Below are positions 19,091 through 28,942 of a stretch of DNA of 64,000 nt, one piece after another. A program made the position numbers and the translations under genes. The notes beneath the pieces were generated by a model. It ran no database searches. It was given only the letters and a program-made list of their open reading frames with translations, and was not told the origin of the DNA. Position 1 is the first letter of the stretch. Each line of letters opens with the position of its first letter. Source of the DNA: Stutzerimonas stutzeri (GTDB taxonomy: Bacteria > Pseudomonadota > Gammaproteobacteria > Pseudomonadales > Pseudomonadaceae); NCBI RefSeq assembly GCF_015291885.1, contig NZ_CP036186.1, positions 558,001-622,000 on the forward strand. The letters are read 5' to 3'.

Positions 19091-20836
19091 CTAGAACATC
19101 AGCTGCGGGCCGGGCTTGTCGCCGTCCGGAAACTTCAGGCCGACCTTGCGCACCTCGCCCGCGTCCATCGCCGCCACGGTCCAGGTCAGGCCATTCCATT
19201 CGATCTGATCACCCACCACTGGATTGCCGCCGACCTCTTCGGCCATGAAAGCGCCGATGGTCTGCTCGCCATTCACATCACCGAGTTTGAGGCCGTAAAG
19301 CGCTGTGATCGCGCTCAGTTGCGCGTCGGCCTCGAGGATGAAGTCGCCGAAGAAGCGCAGGTCCTGGCCGCGAGTGGGCGCCTGGCTGAACAGCTTGCCG
19401 AGGGCCGGCAGGTCTTCGTCATGACCGATCACGCAGAGGATGTCGTCCACCTGCAGGCGGGTACTGCCCGACGGGTGCAGCAGCTCCTTTCCGCGGAACA
19501 GCGCAGCAATGCGCGTGCCCGGGGGCATCTTCAACTCGCGCAGGGCGGCGCCGACGCACCATTTGCTGGCACTCAGGCGGTAGACGAATATCTCCCACTG
19601 GCTGGTGGTGTGCACCTGCAGGCCAATGCGCGAGACCGGCATCGGCGATGGCGGGACTTCCACCTTGGCCTTCTTTGCCGCCCAGGCCAGCGTCGAGCCC
19701 TGCAGCAGCAACGACACCAGCACGATGAAGAACGCCACGTTGAAGAACAGCTGGGCATTTTCCAGCCCGGCCATCAGCGGGAACACCGCGAGGATCACCG
19801 GCACCGCGCCGCGCAGACCGATCCAGGAAATGAACAGGCGTTCGCGCAGGTGGAAGCTGCGAAACGGCAGCAGGCTGACGAACACCGCCAGCGGCCGGGC
19901 GAAGAGGATCATCCATAGCGACAGCGCCAGTGCCGGCAGGGCGATGGGCAGCAGCTCGCTGGGCGTGAGCAGCAGACCGAGCACCAGGAACATGCCGATC
20001 TGGCTGAGCCAGGCCAGGCCATCGAACATGTGCAGGATGCCGTGGCGGTTGCGGATCGGCCGGTTGCCCAGCAGCAGGCCGCAGACATAGATCGCCAGGA
20101 TGCCGCTGCCGCCAATGGCGCCGGACAGGGCGAAGATCATCAGGCCGCCGGCCACCGCCAGCAGCGGATAGAGGCCGTCGGCCACCGACAGACGGTTGAT
20201 CAGCTGCAGCAGCAGCCAGCCGCCGAGCAGGCCGAGCACGGTGCCGATGCCGAACTGCTGCAGCAGGCTGAGCAGGAAATCCCAGCCAAAGGTGGACTGG
20301 CCGGCGAGCAGCATCTCGATCAGTGCGACGGTCAGGAACATCGCCATCGGGTCGTTGCTGCCCGATTCGATTTCCAGCGTCGAACCGACCCGCTCGTTCA
20401 GGCCCTTGCCGTTGAGAAGATTGAACACCACGGCGGCATCGGTGGAGCCGACGATCGCACCGATCAGCAGGCCCTGCAGCAGCGGCAGGTCGAACAGCCA
20501 GGCGGCGGCCAGGCCGGTGAAGCCGGAGGTGATCGCCACGCCCAGGGTTGCTAGCGAGAATGCCGGTTTCAGCGCGACGCGGAAGGTAGCGGTGCGGGTG
20601 CGCATGCCGCCATCGAGCAGGATTATCGCCAGCGCCAGGTTGCTGATGATGAAGGCCAGGCGGTAGTCCTCGAAGACGATACCGCCGACGCCATCGACCC
20701 CGGCAAGCATGCCGACGCCAAGAAAAATCACCAGGATCGGCACACCGAGTCGCGCCGAAAGCGAGCTCATCAGGATACTCGCCGCCACCAACAAGGCACC
20801 GATGAAGAACAGGTGGTTGATGCTGCCGACGTCCAA
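19091..20836 (-). CDS. CPA1 cation/proton antiporter (NhaP2/CvrA type)
   Basis: A 581-residue K+/H+ or Na+/H+ antiporter. About 12 membrane segments cover residues 5-400, with [38 protein letters not shown] carrying the conserved ion-site acidic residues. A TrkA-C regulatory domain (about 410-480) and a CorC/HlyC-type C-terminal domain (about 500-581, with [17 protein letters not shown]) follow, as in NhaP2 (formerly CvrA). It is probably involved in cytoplasmic K+ control at low osmolarity, which goes with the neighbouring MscK-type channel. There is no overlap with neighbours, and a divergent or own promoter lies in 20837-20920. Confidence 0.9.
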   Translation of the reverse strand: MDVGSINHLFFIGALLVAASILMSSLSARLGVPILVIFLGVGMLAGVDGVGGIVFEDYRLAFIISNLALAIILLDGGMRTRTATFRVALKPAFSLATLGVAITSGFTGLAAAWLFDLPLLQGLLIGAIVGSTDAAVVFNLLNGKGLNERVGSTLEIESGSNDPMAMFLTVALIEMLLAGQSTFGWDFLLSLLQQFGIGTVLGLLGGWLLLQLINRLSVADGLYPLLAVAGGLMIFALSGAIGGSGILAIYVCGLLLGNRPIRNRHGILHMFDGLAWLSQIGMFLVLGLLLTPSELLPIALPALALSLWMILFARPLAVFVSLLPFRSFHLRERLFISWIGLRGAVPVILAVFPLMAGLENAQLFFNVAFFIVLVSLLLQGSTLAWAAKKAKVEVPPSPMPVSRIGLQVHTTSQWEIFVYRLSASKWCVGAALRELKMPPGTRIAALFRGKELLHPSGSTRLQVDDILCVIGHDEDLPALGKLFSQAPTRGQDLRFFGDFILEADAQLSAITALYGLKLGDVNGEQTIGAFMAEEVGGNPVVGDQIEWNGLTWTVAAMDAGEVRKVGLKFPDGDKPGPQLMF

Positions 20837-20920
20837 ATGAAGTCTCCACTAGAGAAAGCTGCCGCGTGCCCATGCACGGGATATGCCAGCGATTCTAACC
20901 TGATGATTTGACTGCCTGTC

Positions 20921-20947
20921 AAAAAAACGCCCCGCATGAGCGGGGCG
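20921..20947 (-). terminator. Rho-independent terminator
   Basis: On the minus strand CGCCCCGC-TCAT-GCGGGGCG is followed by seven T. It terminates the acyl-CoA dehydrogenase gene ending at 20972. Confidence 0.9.
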
Positions 20948-20971
20948 CTGTAACAGCATGTATGGCGTACG

Positions 20972-22774
20972 CTAGAACCAGGCGTCCTGCATGGAGAGGC
21001 AGGTATCGTCGCGTGTTTCGAGGATGGCCAGCTCGTGCTCGCAAGCCGGTACTTCCCAGCTGAGGAAGTAGCGTGCGGCCTGCAGCTTGCCGCGGTAGAA
21101 GTCGGCATCTGCCGGATTGCCCTCGGCCAACCCGCGCTCGGCACGCAGTGCCTGTTCCAGCCAGCGCCAGCCGATCACTGCGTGGCCGAACACCTTCAGA
21201 TACAGCGCCGAGTTGGCCAGCGCCTGGTTGACCTTCCCTGCCATCAGGTCGCCCAGGAGCGCCTGGGTCACGCTGGTCAGCCGGGCGACGTGCTGTTCCA
21301 GTGGCTGGCGCAAGGCACCGAGCGAGTCGTATTCGGCGGCGCGCTGGCAGCAGTCCTGGATCAGCCCGAGCAGCTGGCGCAGGCCGGCGCCCTTGTTCTG
21401 CATCAGCTTGCGGCCGAGCAGGTCCAGCGACTGGATACCGTGAGTACCTTCATGGATCGGGTTGAGGCGGTTGTCGCGGTAGTACTGCTCCACCGGGTAC
21501 TCGCGGGTGTAGCCGTGGCCGCCGAGGATCTGGATCGCCAGTTCGTTGGCCTTCAGGCAGAACTCCGATGGCCAGGACTTGACGATGGGGGTGAGCAGGT
21601 CGAGCAATTCCGCCGCACTGCGCCGCGCCTCCTCGCTTTCCGCAGTGTGCTCGTCGTCCACCAGCCGCGCGGAATACAGGCCGAGGTCGAAGGCGCCCTC
21701 GACGTAGGCCTTCTGCGTCAGCAGCATGCGCTTGACGTCGGTGTGCTCGATGATCGGCACCTGGGTCGACGCCGGGTCCTTGCCGTCCGGCAGGCGGCCC
21801 TGCGGACGCTCGCGGGCGTAGTTCAGCGAGTAGAGGTAGCCGGCGTAGCCGAGCATGATCGCGCCCATGCCGACACCGATGCGCGCCTCGTTCATCATCT
21901 GGAACATATAGGCCAGGCCCTTGTGCGGCTCGCCTACCAGGTAGCCGACGCAGTTGCCGTTGTCGCCGAAGTTCAACGCGGTGCTGGTGGTGCCGCGCCA
22001 GCCCATCTTGTGGAACAGGCCGGCCAGCAGCACGTCGTTGCGTTCGCCCAGCGAGCCGTCGTCGTTGATCAGGAACTTCGGCACGATGAACAGGCTGATG
22101 CCCTTAACCCCGGGCGGTGCGTCCGGCAGCTTGGCCAGCACCATGTGCACGATGTTTTCCGACAGCGGGTGGTCGCCGCCGGAGATGAAGATCTTGTTGC
22201 CCTTGAGGCGATAGCTGCCGTCACCGGCCGGTTCGGCGCGCGTGCGGATGTCCGACAGCGAGGAGCCGGCGTGCGGCTCGGTGAGTGCCATGGTGCCGAA
22301 GAAGCGCCCCTCGAGCATCGGCTGCAGGAAGCGCTGCTTCTGCTCCTCCGAGCCGAAAGCTTCGATCAGGTGCGAGGCGCCCATGCTCAGCATCGGGTAG
22401 GAGCTGGTGGCGATGTTGGCGGACTGGAAATGCGCGAAGCAGGCCCGCGACAGCAGGTTCGGCAGCTGCATGCCGCCGTCGTCGAAGCTGCGCTGGGCAT
22501 TGTGGAAACCCGCCTCGATAAAGGCGTCCACCGCCGGCTTGACCTCGGGAATCAGCACCGCTTCGCCGTTGACGTACTGCGGCTCGTGCTCGTCGGACTT
22601 GCGGTTGTGCGGCGCGAAGTACTTTTCGGCGATGGTGCGCGCGGTACCGATGGCGGCGTCGAAGGTTTCGCGGCTGTGATCGGCGAAGTGCTCGCGGCGG
22701 GTCAGGGCCTCGGCGTCCAGCACCTCGTAGAGTTCGAAGGCCAGGTTGCGCGGGCAGAGCAGGGTCTCGGTCAT
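20972..22774 (-). CDS. acyl-CoA dehydrogenase, long form
   Basis: A 600-residue flavoprotein of the acyl-CoA dehydrogenase family with the extra C-terminal domain found in about 600-residue members (DmdC/FadE-like group). Conserved segments: MALTEPHAGSSLSDIRTRAEP (flavin/substrate site), KGNKIFISGGDHPLSENIVHMVLAKLPDAPPGVKGISLF, KMGWRGTTSTALNF and QILGGHGYTREYPVEQYYRDNRLNPIHEGTHGIQ. It catalyses FAD-dependent alpha-beta desaturation of an acyl-CoA; chain length cannot be inferred. The ATG at 22774 has GGAGG six bases upstream. It is a single-gene unit with a terminator just after it. Confidence 0.93.
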   Translation of the reverse strand: MTETLLCPRNLAFELYEVLDAEALTRREHFADHSRETFDAAIGTARTIAEKYFAPHNRKSDEHEPQYVNGEAVLIPEVKPAVDAFIEAGFHNAQRSFDDGGMQLPNLLSRACFAHFQSANIATSSYPMLSMGASHLIEAFGSEEQKQRFLQPMLEGRFFGTMALTEPHAGSSLSDIRTRAEPAGDGSYRLKGNKIFISGGDHPLSENIVHMVLAKLPDAPPGVKGISLFIVPKFLINDDGSLGERNDVLLAGLFHKMGWRGTTSTALNFGDNGNCVGYLVGEPHKGLAYMFQMMNEARIGVGMGAIMLGYAGYLYSLNYARERPQGRLPDGKDPASTQVPIIEHTDVKRMLLTQKAYVEGAFDLGLYSARLVDDEHTAESEEARRSAAELLDLLTPIVKSWPSEFCLKANELAIQILGGHGYTREYPVEQYYRDNRLNPIHEGTHGIQSLDLLGRKLMQNKGAGLRQLLGLIQDCCQRAAEYDSLGALRQPLEQHVARLTSVTQALLGDLMAGKVNQALANSALYLKVFGHAVIGWRWLEQALRAERGLAEGNPADADFYRGKLQAARYFLSWEVPACEHELAILETRDDTCLSMQDAWF

Positions 22775-22876
22775 GGTCAACCTCCGTTTTTATCGGCTTG
22801 AGTCTAAGGACCGCGCTTTTCCATTGCCTAGCTTCATCCATTGCACTGATGAAGCGTCAACACGGGGTCGGTCCAT

Positions 22877-23767
22877 TCAGCCGAACAGCTGGCGCATGAG
22901 CGCGGCCAGTTCGCCCTCGCCCAGGCCGGCGGCATCGAGATGGCTGAGCGCGGCCGCTCGATGCATTGCCAGTTGCTGCTCGGCCGCCTGTTGGCCAAGC
23001 AGCGCGACCACGGTCGCCTTGGCCCGGTCCTGCTGACAGTCCTTGCCGGTCTGCTCCGGCGTCAGGCCATCGGCGATATCGTCGAGCAGCTGAAACGCCA
23101 GCCCCAGCTCGTTGGCAAAGCCTTGCAGATGGCGTGTCCGCGTCCGCTCCGCGCCGGCAAGCAGGGCCGCAACTTCCAATGCGGCGGTGAACAGCGAGCC
23201 GGTTTTCAGCTGATTGGTGGCAATCACCGCATCCAGCTGCTGCGACTGCCCTGTGCCGTGCAGGTCGCGGAACTGGCCGCGGACCAGCCCCTGCGCGCCC
23301 ACCGCCCTGGCCAAGAGTGCGACCGCATCGTTGCGCTGGCGCGGGCTCAGGCTCGGCGCCATGGCAGTGATGCCGTAGGCATGGCTGAGCAGAGCCACCG
23401 AGGCGAGCACGGCGACATCCTCGCCGAACCGCAGGTGGATGGTCGGCTGGCCGCGGCGCAGGCTGGCGTTGTCCATGCAGGGCATGTCGTCGAGAAACAG
23501 CGAGGCGGCATGGATCATCTCCAGCGCGCAGGCCGGATCCAGACCGATCGCCGGATCGGCATCCAGATCGCCCAGTGCCAGCAGAAGCAGCAACGGCCTG
23601 AGCCGCTTGCCGGGCGCCAGGGTGCCTTCGCGCAGGGCCTGGGTGACGGTGTCCAGCTCCGATTCCGGAAATGGCAGGCGCAGCGCCAGTCGCTCGTCGA
23701 CCTGTCGGCGCAGACGCAGCAGGTTGTCGCATTGCGGAAGCGGGAGACTGGAGTTCTGCGTTTGCAT
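22877..23767 (-). CDS. crtE: geranylgeranyl diphosphate synthase CrtE
   Basis: A 296-residue trans-prenyltransferase making GGPP from IPP and shorter allylic diphosphates, the entry step of carotenoid synthesis. The first aspartate motif is LFLDDMPCMDNA, the CrtE-type form with a Pro-Cys insertion, and the second is FQLLDDIAD. GKRLRPLLLLLA and RRGQPTIHLRFGEDVAVL are also typical. The start chosen is ATG 23767 with GAGGG 7 nt upstream; the frame runs 11 codons further. It is divergent from idi2 and the rest of the crt operon, so both promoters lie in 23768-23925. The housekeeping IspA would be a different gene; the setting makes CrtE the firm call. Confidence 0.93.
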   Translation of the reverse strand: MQTQNSSLPLPQCDNLLRLRRQVDERLALRLPFPESELDTVTQALREGTLAPGKRLRPLLLLLALGDLDADPAIGLDPACALEMIHAASLFLDDMPCMDNASLRRGQPTIHLRFGEDVAVLASVALLSHAYGITAMAPSLSPRQRNDAVALLARAVGAQGLVRGQFRDLHGTGQSQQLDAVIATNQLKTGSLFTAALEVAALLAGAERTRTRHLQGFANELGLAFQLLDDIADGLTPEQTGKDCQQDRAKATVVALLGQQAAEQQLAMHRAAALSHLDAAGLGEGELAALMRQLFG

Positions 23768-23816
23768 GGCGTTGCCCTCGCTGCGCCCCAGTCCGAGCAC
23801 CAGGGTTGCGGATAAT

Positions 23817-23857
23817 GTTGTACAACTATTGGACGGTTTGACAAAAAGTTGTACAAG
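23817..23857. promoter_or_regulatory. twin TTGTACAA palindromes in the crtE/idi2 divergent promoter
   Basis: GTTGTACAAC (23817-23826) is a perfect palindrome. A second TTGTACAA lies at 23849-23856, with centres 31 bp apart (about three helical turns). TTGACA (23838-23843) lies between them as a possible -35 for idi2-crtXYIB, with no good -10 at normal distance. For crtE, TTGTCA and CATTAT are 21 bp apart, a long spacer of the kind used by MerR-type regulators. The repeats are the best candidate operators for a shared carotenoid regulator. Confidence 0.5.
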
Positions 23858-23925
23858 TCGTGCCGTCGTATAGCACTTTTTTCAGGGCTTCTCGTCCAAA
23901 GAAGTCTTCCCGGGAGCCGATTTCC

Positions 23926-24966
23926 ATGAGCAAGCAGTCGCTGGTCAGCCGCAAGAACGATCATCTGGACATCGTCCTCGACCCCACCCGCGCCATCGCC
24001 GCGACAGGGACCGGTTTCGGCGCCTTCCGCTTTGAGCACTGCGCCCTGCCCGAGTTGCACCTGGACCAGATCGACCTGCAGACGGCGCTGTTCGGACGGC
24101 GCCTGCGCGCGCCCCTGCTGATCAGCTCCATGACCGGCGGCGCGGCACGCTCGGCGGCGATCAATGCGCATCTGGCCGAGGCCGCCCAGCAGCTGGGCAT
24201 TGCGATGGCCGTGGGTTCGCAGCGGGTGGCGCTGGAAACCGCCGGCGATCAGGGCCTCACCGGCCAGTTGCGCCAGCTGGCGCCGGACATCCTGCTGCTG
24301 GCCAACTTCGGCGCCGCCCAGCTGGTTCGGGGCTATGGCGTGGACGAGGCGCGGCGGGCGGTGGAGATGATCGAAGGCGACGCGCTGATCGTGCACCTCA
24401 ACCCGCTGCAGGAGGCCGTGCAGACCGGTGGCGATCGGGACTGGCGCGGCGTGCTGCAGGCGATCGAGGCGCTGGCCGCGAGCCTGCCGGTGCCGGTGGT
24501 GATCAAGGAAGTCGGCGCGGGAATATCCGCGGCGGTGGCCCGGCGCCTGGTCGATGCCGGGGTGGCCGCCATCGATGTGGCCGGTGCCGGCGGCACCAGT
24601 TGGGCTGCGGTAGAGGCCGCGCGGGCGGCAGACGCCAGCCAGCAGGCTATTGCCGAGGCGTTCGCCGATTGGGGCATACCCACGGCGCAGGCACTGCTGG
24701 CGGTGCGCGAGGCCTGCCCGACCACGCCGTTGATCGCTTCCGGCGGTATCCGCGATGGCGTCGAGGCGGCCAAGGCGATCTGCCTGGGCGCCGATCTGGT
24801 GGGGCAGGCGGCCGGCGTGTTGCAGGCGGCGATGCACAGCAGCGAGGCGGTGGTCAGCCATTTCGAAGTGCTGATCGAGCAGTTGCGCATTGCCTGTTTC
24901 TGTACCGGCTCGGCCGATCTCGCCGGGCTGCGACAGGCGCGGCTGCTGCAGCTGTCCGCCTGCTGA
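23926..24966 (+). CDS. fni: type 2 isopentenyl-diphosphate delta-isomerase
   Basis: A 346-residue FMN-dependent IDI-2, interconverting IPP and DMAPP to feed CrtE. Signature segments are [11 protein letters not shown] at the N terminus, [58 protein letters not shown] and [10 protein letters not shown], with [24 protein letters not shown] forming the FMN phosphate site. It is unrelated to the zinc-type Idi-1. Its position between crtE and crtX matches carotenoid clusters of Pantoea-type bacteria. The ATG at 23926 is preceded by GGGAG (spacing about 9). Confidence 0.95.
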   Translation: MSKQSLVSRKNDHLDIVLDPTRAIAATGTGFGAFRFEHCALPELHLDQIDLQTALFGRRLRAPLLISSMTGGAARSAAINAHLAEAAQQLGIAMAVGSQRVALETAGDQGLTGQLRQLAPDILLLANFGAAQLVRGYGVDEARRAVEMIEGDALIVHLNPLQEAVQTGGDRDWRGVLQAIEALAASLPVPVVIKEVGAGISAAVARRLVDAGVAAIDVAGAGGTSWAAVEAARAADASQQAIAEAFADWGIPTAQALLAVREACPTTPLIASGGIRDGVEAAKAICLGADLVGQAAGVLQAAMHSSEAVVSHFEVLIEQLRIACFCTGSADLAGLRQARLLQLSAC

Positions 24967-24985
24967 TGCCCGGCCCGGCGCTCCG

Positions 24986-26272
24986 ATGACACATTTTGCG
25001 GCAATTGCGCCGCCCTTCCTCAGCCATCTGCGGGCGTTCGAGGCGATCGCCTGGCAGCTGCAGCAACATGGCCACCGTGTGACCTTTATCCAGCAGGCCG
25101 ATGTCGGCGCGCTGCTGGACCTGCCCGCGGCGGGCTTCGCCGCCATCGGTAGCGACACCCATCCGCCGGGCTCGCTGGCCGCTGTGGTGCGTCGTGCCGC
25201 CAGTCCCGGACCGTTCGGCATTCGCCGGGTGATCGCCGACATGGCGGCGAGCACCGAGCTGTTCTGCCGCGAGGCGCCTGCCGTGTTGCGGGCGCTGGAA
25301 ATGGAGGCGGTGCTGGCCGACCAGATGGAGCCGGCCGGTGCGCTGCTGGCCGAGCACCTCGGGCTGCCATTCGTTTCCATCGCCTGCGCCCTGCCGTTCA
25401 ACCGCGAGCCGCTGGTGCCACTGCCGGTGATGCCCTGGCGCTACCGGGCCACGGACTGGGGCGAGCAGCTCAACCGGCACAGCAGCGGCGTCTACGATCG
25501 GCTGATGCGGCCGCACGGCGAAGTGATCGAGCGCTATTGCCGGGTGTTCGGCCTGGCCAGGCGCACGAGCCTGAGCGACTGTCTGTCGCCGCTGCTGCAG
25601 ATCAGCCAGACGGTGAACGGCTTCGACTTTCCGCGGCAGGCCCTGCCGCCACACTTTCATGCGCTCGGCCCGCTGCGCCAGCCGCTGCCGATGGCGGCCG
25701 GGCTTGAGTGGCCGCTGGACCGCGCACGGCCTTTCGTCTTCGCCTCGCTGGGCACGCTGCAGGGCCACCGCTACGGCCTGTTGCGCAATATCGCCCGCGC
25801 CTGTCGGCGGCTCGATGTGCAGCTGCTGATCGCCCATTGCGGTGGGCTGGATGCCGCAGCGGCCGCCAGGCTCCGGCAGGAAGGCGCATGCTGGGTCACC
25901 GACTTCGCACCGCAGCGGGCCGTGCTGGCGCAGGCGTCGGCCGTGGTGACTCATGCCGGGCTGAACACCGTGCTCGATGCCTTGGAGGCGGGTGTGCCGA
26001 TGCTGGCGCTGCCGATCGCCTTCGACCAACCCGGTGTCGCCGCGCGTATCGAGCACGCCGGCGTCGGGCTGCGCCTGCTTCCGGCGCTGGCCAGCCCGGC
26101 GCGTATCGCCCATGCGCTGCGGCGGCTGCTGGACGAAACGTCCTTCCGCCAGCGTGCCGCGGCGCTCGGTGAAGAGGTCCGCCAGGCCGGTGGCGCGGCC
26201 CGCGCCGCCGAGCTGATCGAATGCGCGCTCGGCTGCGTTCGGCCTCGGTCGGAGGTGGCCGATGACGCCTGA
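24986..26272 (+). CDS. crtX: zeaxanthin glucosyltransferase CrtX
   Basis: A 428-residue GT1-family UDP-glycosyltransferase that adds glucose to the hydroxyl groups of zeaxanthin. The N-terminal acceptor domain starts MTHFAAIAPPFLSHLRAFEAIAWQL. The C-terminal donor domain carries PFVFASLGTLQGHRYGLLRNIARACRRL, DFAPQRAVLAQASAVVTHAGLNTVLDALEAGVPMLALPIAFDQPGVAARIE, the UDP-sugar motif. It starts 19 bp after the isomerase and overlaps crtY by 11 bp. Its presence predicts glycosylated zeaxanthin as the end product. Confidence 0.92.
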   Translation: MTHFAAIAPPFLSHLRAFEAIAWQLQQHGHRVTFIQQADVGALLDLPAAGFAAIGSDTHPPGSLAAVVRRAASPGPFGIRRVIADMAASTELFCREAPAVLRALEMEAVLADQMEPAGALLAEHLGLPFVSIACALPFNREPLVPLPVMPWRYRATDWGEQLNRHSSGVYDRLMRPHGEVIERYCRVFGLARRTSLSDCLSPLLQISQTVNGFDFPRQALPPHFHALGPLRQPLPMAAGLEWPLDRARPFVFASLGTLQGHRYGLLRNIARACRRLDVQLLIAHCGGLDAAAAARLRQEGACWVTDFAPQRAVLAQASAVVTHAGLNTVLDALEAGVPMLALPIAFDQPGVAARIEHAGVGLRLLPALASPARIAHALRRLLDETSFRQRAAALGEEVRQAGGAARAAELIECALGCVRPRSEVADDA

Positions 26273-27428
26273 TGCAGACCTGATCCTGGTCGGCGGTGGC
26301 CTGGCCAACGGGTTGCTGGCCCTGCGCTTGCGCCAGCAGCGGCCGGAGCTGCGCGTGCTGCTCCTGGAGCAGGGCGAAACCCTCGGCAGCAACCACACCT
26401 GGTCGTTTCACCAGCACGACCTGACCCCGGCGCAGCAGGCCTGGCTGGCACCGTTGGTGGAGCAGCGCTGGCCGGGTTACGAGGTGATCTTTCCCGCCCT
26501 GCGACGGCAGCTCGGCAGCGGCTACGCGAGCATTTTCTCGGCGCGCTTTCATCAGCACCTGATGGCTGAGCTCGGCGGGCAGATTCGCCTGGGCGTGGAG
26601 GTGTCCGCGGTCGAGCCGCAACGCGTTCAGCTGGTCGGCGGGCAGAGCCTGGAGGCCGGGGCGGTGATCGACGGGCGCGGCGTGCGGCGCAGCGCTCAGC
26701 TGGCGCTGGGCTTCCAGAAGTTTCTCGGCCAGGAGTTGCGTCTGCAGCAGCCCCATGGCCTGCGGGTGCCGATCATCATGGACGCCAGCGTCGCCCAGAA
26801 AGACGGCTATCGCTTCGTCTACGTGCTGCCGCTCAGCGTCGACAGCCTGCTGATCGAAGACACCTACTACGCCGACGGCGATGCGGTGGCGCCGGAGGCA
26901 CTGCGCGCCAATATCCAGCGCTACGCCGAGGGCCGCGGCTGGGCGATCCGCCAGGTGCTGCGCGAGGAGCAGGGCGTGCTGCCCATCGTGCTGTCCGGCG
27001 ATATCGCGGCGTTCTGGGGCGAGGCGCGTGGGGTGCCGCAGAGCGGACTGTCGGCCGCGCTGTTCCACCCCACCACGGGCTATTCGCTGCCCGATGCGGT
27101 GCGCCTGGCCGATCACCTGGTCGCCCTCGATCGCTGGGATGCAGGCAGCCTGTTCGCCGCGATTCGCGACTATTCCACGCTGCAGTGGCGCCGGCGCGGC
27201 TTCTTCCGCCTGCTCAATCGCATGCTGTTCATGGCCGGCCCGGCGGATCGCCGCTGGGCGGTGATGCAGCGTTTTTACCGGCTGCGCGAACCGCTGATCC
27301 AGCGCTTCTACGCGGCCGAGCTGACTGCCTGGGACCGCTTGCGCATCGTCTCGGGCAAACCTCCCGTGCCGGTGGGCGAGGCGCTGCGGGCGCTGGCCGC
27401 CAGCAATCTGCACAAGGACAGACGATGA
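26262..27428 (+). CDS. crtY: lycopene beta-cyclase CrtY
   Basis: A 388-residue FAD/NAD-fold lycopene cyclase converting lycopene to beta-carotene. DADLILVGGGLANGLLALRLRQQRP is the N-terminal dinucleotide fold. GSNHTWSFHQHDL, VIDGRGVR, FQKFLGQELRLQQPHGLRVPIIMDA and FVYVLPLSVDSLLIEDTYY are conserved CrtY blocks, as is LFHPTTGYSLPDAVRLAD. Its ends overlap crtX (11 bp) and crtI (ATGA, 4 bp), so translation is coupled through the operon. Confidence 0.95.
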   Translation: MTPDADLILVGGGLANGLLALRLRQQRPELRVLLLEQGETLGSNHTWSFHQHDLTPAQQAWLAPLVEQRWPGYEVIFPALRRQLGSGYASIFSARFHQHLMAELGGQIRLGVEVSAVEPQRVQLVGGQSLEAGAVIDGRGVRRSAQLALGFQKFLGQELRLQQPHGLRVPIIMDASVAQKDGYRFVYVLPLSVDSLLIEDTYYADGDAVAPEALRANIQRYAEGRGWAIRQVLREEQGVLPIVLSGDIAAFWGEARGVPQSGLSAALFHPTTGYSLPDAVRLADHLVALDRWDAGSLFAAIRDYSTLQWRRRGFFRLLNRMLFMAGPADRRWAVMQRFYRLREPLIQRFYAAELTAWDRLRIVSGKPPVPVGEALRALAASNLHKDRR

Positions 27429-28942
27429 ACCAAGCAACAGGCGGTGTGAGGCGGGCGGTGGTGATCGGTGCCGGTTTCGGCGGGCTGGCGTTGGCGATCC
27501 GCCTGCAGCGCGCCGGCGTCCAGACGACGCTGCTGGAAAAGCGCGACAAGCCGGGCGGCCGCGCCTACGTCTACCACGACCAGGGTTTCACCTTCGACGC
27601 CGGGCCGACGGTGATCACCGATCCGCCGGCGTTGGAAGAACTCTTCAGCGGCGCCGGCAAGCGCATGGCCGACTATGTCGAGCTGCTGCCGGTCAGCCCC
27701 TTCTACCGGCTGTGCTGGGAGGACGGCTACAGCTTCGACTACGTCAACGACCAGGCCCAGCTGGACCGGCAGATCCACGCGCTCAACCCTCGTGACGTGG
27801 CCGGCTATCAGCGCTTTCTCGCCTATTCGCGGGCGGTGTACGAGGAGGGCTACGTCAAGCTCGGCACCGTGCCCTTCCTGTCGTTTCGCAGCATGATCGG
27901 CGTCGCCCCGCAGCTGGCCAAGCTGCAGGCCTGGCGCAACGTGTACAGCATGGTGGCCAAGTTCGTGGAGAACGACCGGCTGCGCCAGGCGCTGTCCTTT
28001 CACTCGCTGCTGGTGGGCGGCAATCCGTTCGAGACCTCGTCCATCTACGCGCTGATCCATGCCCTGGAGCGCCAGGGCGGTGTCTGGTTTCCCCGCGGCG
28101 GCACCGGGGCGCTGGTGCAGGGGATGGTCCGGCTGTTCGAAGATCTGGGCGGCAGGCTGGAGCTGAACGCCGAGGTCGCGCGGATCGAGCTGGAGGCCGG
28201 ACGCGCGAAGGCCGTGATCACCGGTGACGGGCGCCGCTTCGACACCGATGCGGTGGCGTCCAACGCGGATGTGGTCAACACCTACAAGCAGCTGCTCGGG
28301 CATGAGGCGCGTGGTCGCGACGAGGCCAAACGGCTCTCCGGCAAGCGTTTTTCGATGTCCCTGTTCGTCATCCATTTCGGTCTCAAGCGCCGTCATGAGC
28401 ACCTGCAACATCACACGGTGTGTTTCGGCCCGCGTTACCGCGAGCTGATCGACGAGATCTTCAAGCGCGAGACGCTGGCCGACGACTTTTCCCTCTACCT
28501 GCACGCGCCCTGCGTCACCGATCCTTCGCTGGCGCCGGAAGGCTGCGCCAGCCATTACGTGCTGGCGCCGGTGCCGCACCTGGGCACGGCGGATATCGAC
28601 TGGGCGGAGGAGGGGCCAAAGTACCGCGACCGCATCTTCGAGTACCTGGAGCGGCACTACATGCCGGGGCTGCGTGGCGATCTGGTGACCCACCGGATCT
28701 TCACGCCGCAGGATTTTCGCGACGAGCTCAACGCCCATCTGGGCTCGGCGTTTTCGCTGGAGCCGATCCTCACCCAGAGCGCCTGGTTCCGCCCGCACAA
28801 CCGCGACGACGTGATTCCCAACCTCTATATCGTCGGCGCCGGCACTCACCCGGGTGCCGGCGTGCCGGGCGTCGTCGGTTCGGCCAAGGCCACCGCCGGG
28901 CTGATGCTGGAGGACTTCATGCTGAAGGGGCAGGCCGGATGA
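27425..28942 (+). CDS. crtI: phytoene desaturase CrtI
   Basis: A 505-residue bacterial phytoene desaturase that takes phytoene through four desaturations to lycopene. VVIGAGFGGLALAIRLQRAGVQTTLLEKRDKPGGRAY is the FAD-binding fold, TFDAGPTVITDP is the CrtI block, and the C terminus has NLYIVGAGTHPGAGVPGVVGSAKATA, the family signature. It shares ATGA with crtY upstream and crtB downstream. Confidence 0.96.
   Translation: MNQATGGVRRAVVIGAGFGGLALAIRLQRAGVQTTLLEKRDKPGGRAYVYHDQGFTFDAGPTVITDPPALEELFSGAGKRMADYVELLPVSPFYRLCWEDGYSFDYVNDQAQLDRQIHALNPRDVAGYQRFLAYSRAVYEEGYVKLGTVPFLSFRSMIGVAPQLAKLQAWRNVYSMVAKFVENDRLRQALSFHSLLVGGNPFETSSIYALIHALERQGGVWFPRGGTGALVQGMVRLFEDLGGRLELNAEVARIELEAGRAKAVITGDGRRFDTDAVASNADVVNTYKQLLGHEARGRDEAKRLSGKRFSMSLFVIHFGLKRRHEHLQHHTVCFGPRYRELIDEIFKRETLADDFSLYLHAPCVTDPSLAPEGCASHYVLAPVPHLGTADIDWAEEGPKYRDRIFEYLERHYMPGLRGDLVTHRIFTPQDFRDELNAHLGSAFSLEPILTQSAWFRPHNRDDVIPNLYIVGAGTHPGAGVPGVVGSAKATAGLMLEDFMLKGQAG

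Noticed and set aside
21035..22801. 588-codon plus-strand frame opposite the acyl-CoA dehydrogenase
   Set aside because: No recognisable protein; the minus-strand gene has the whole set of family motifs, a start with GGAGG and a terminator.
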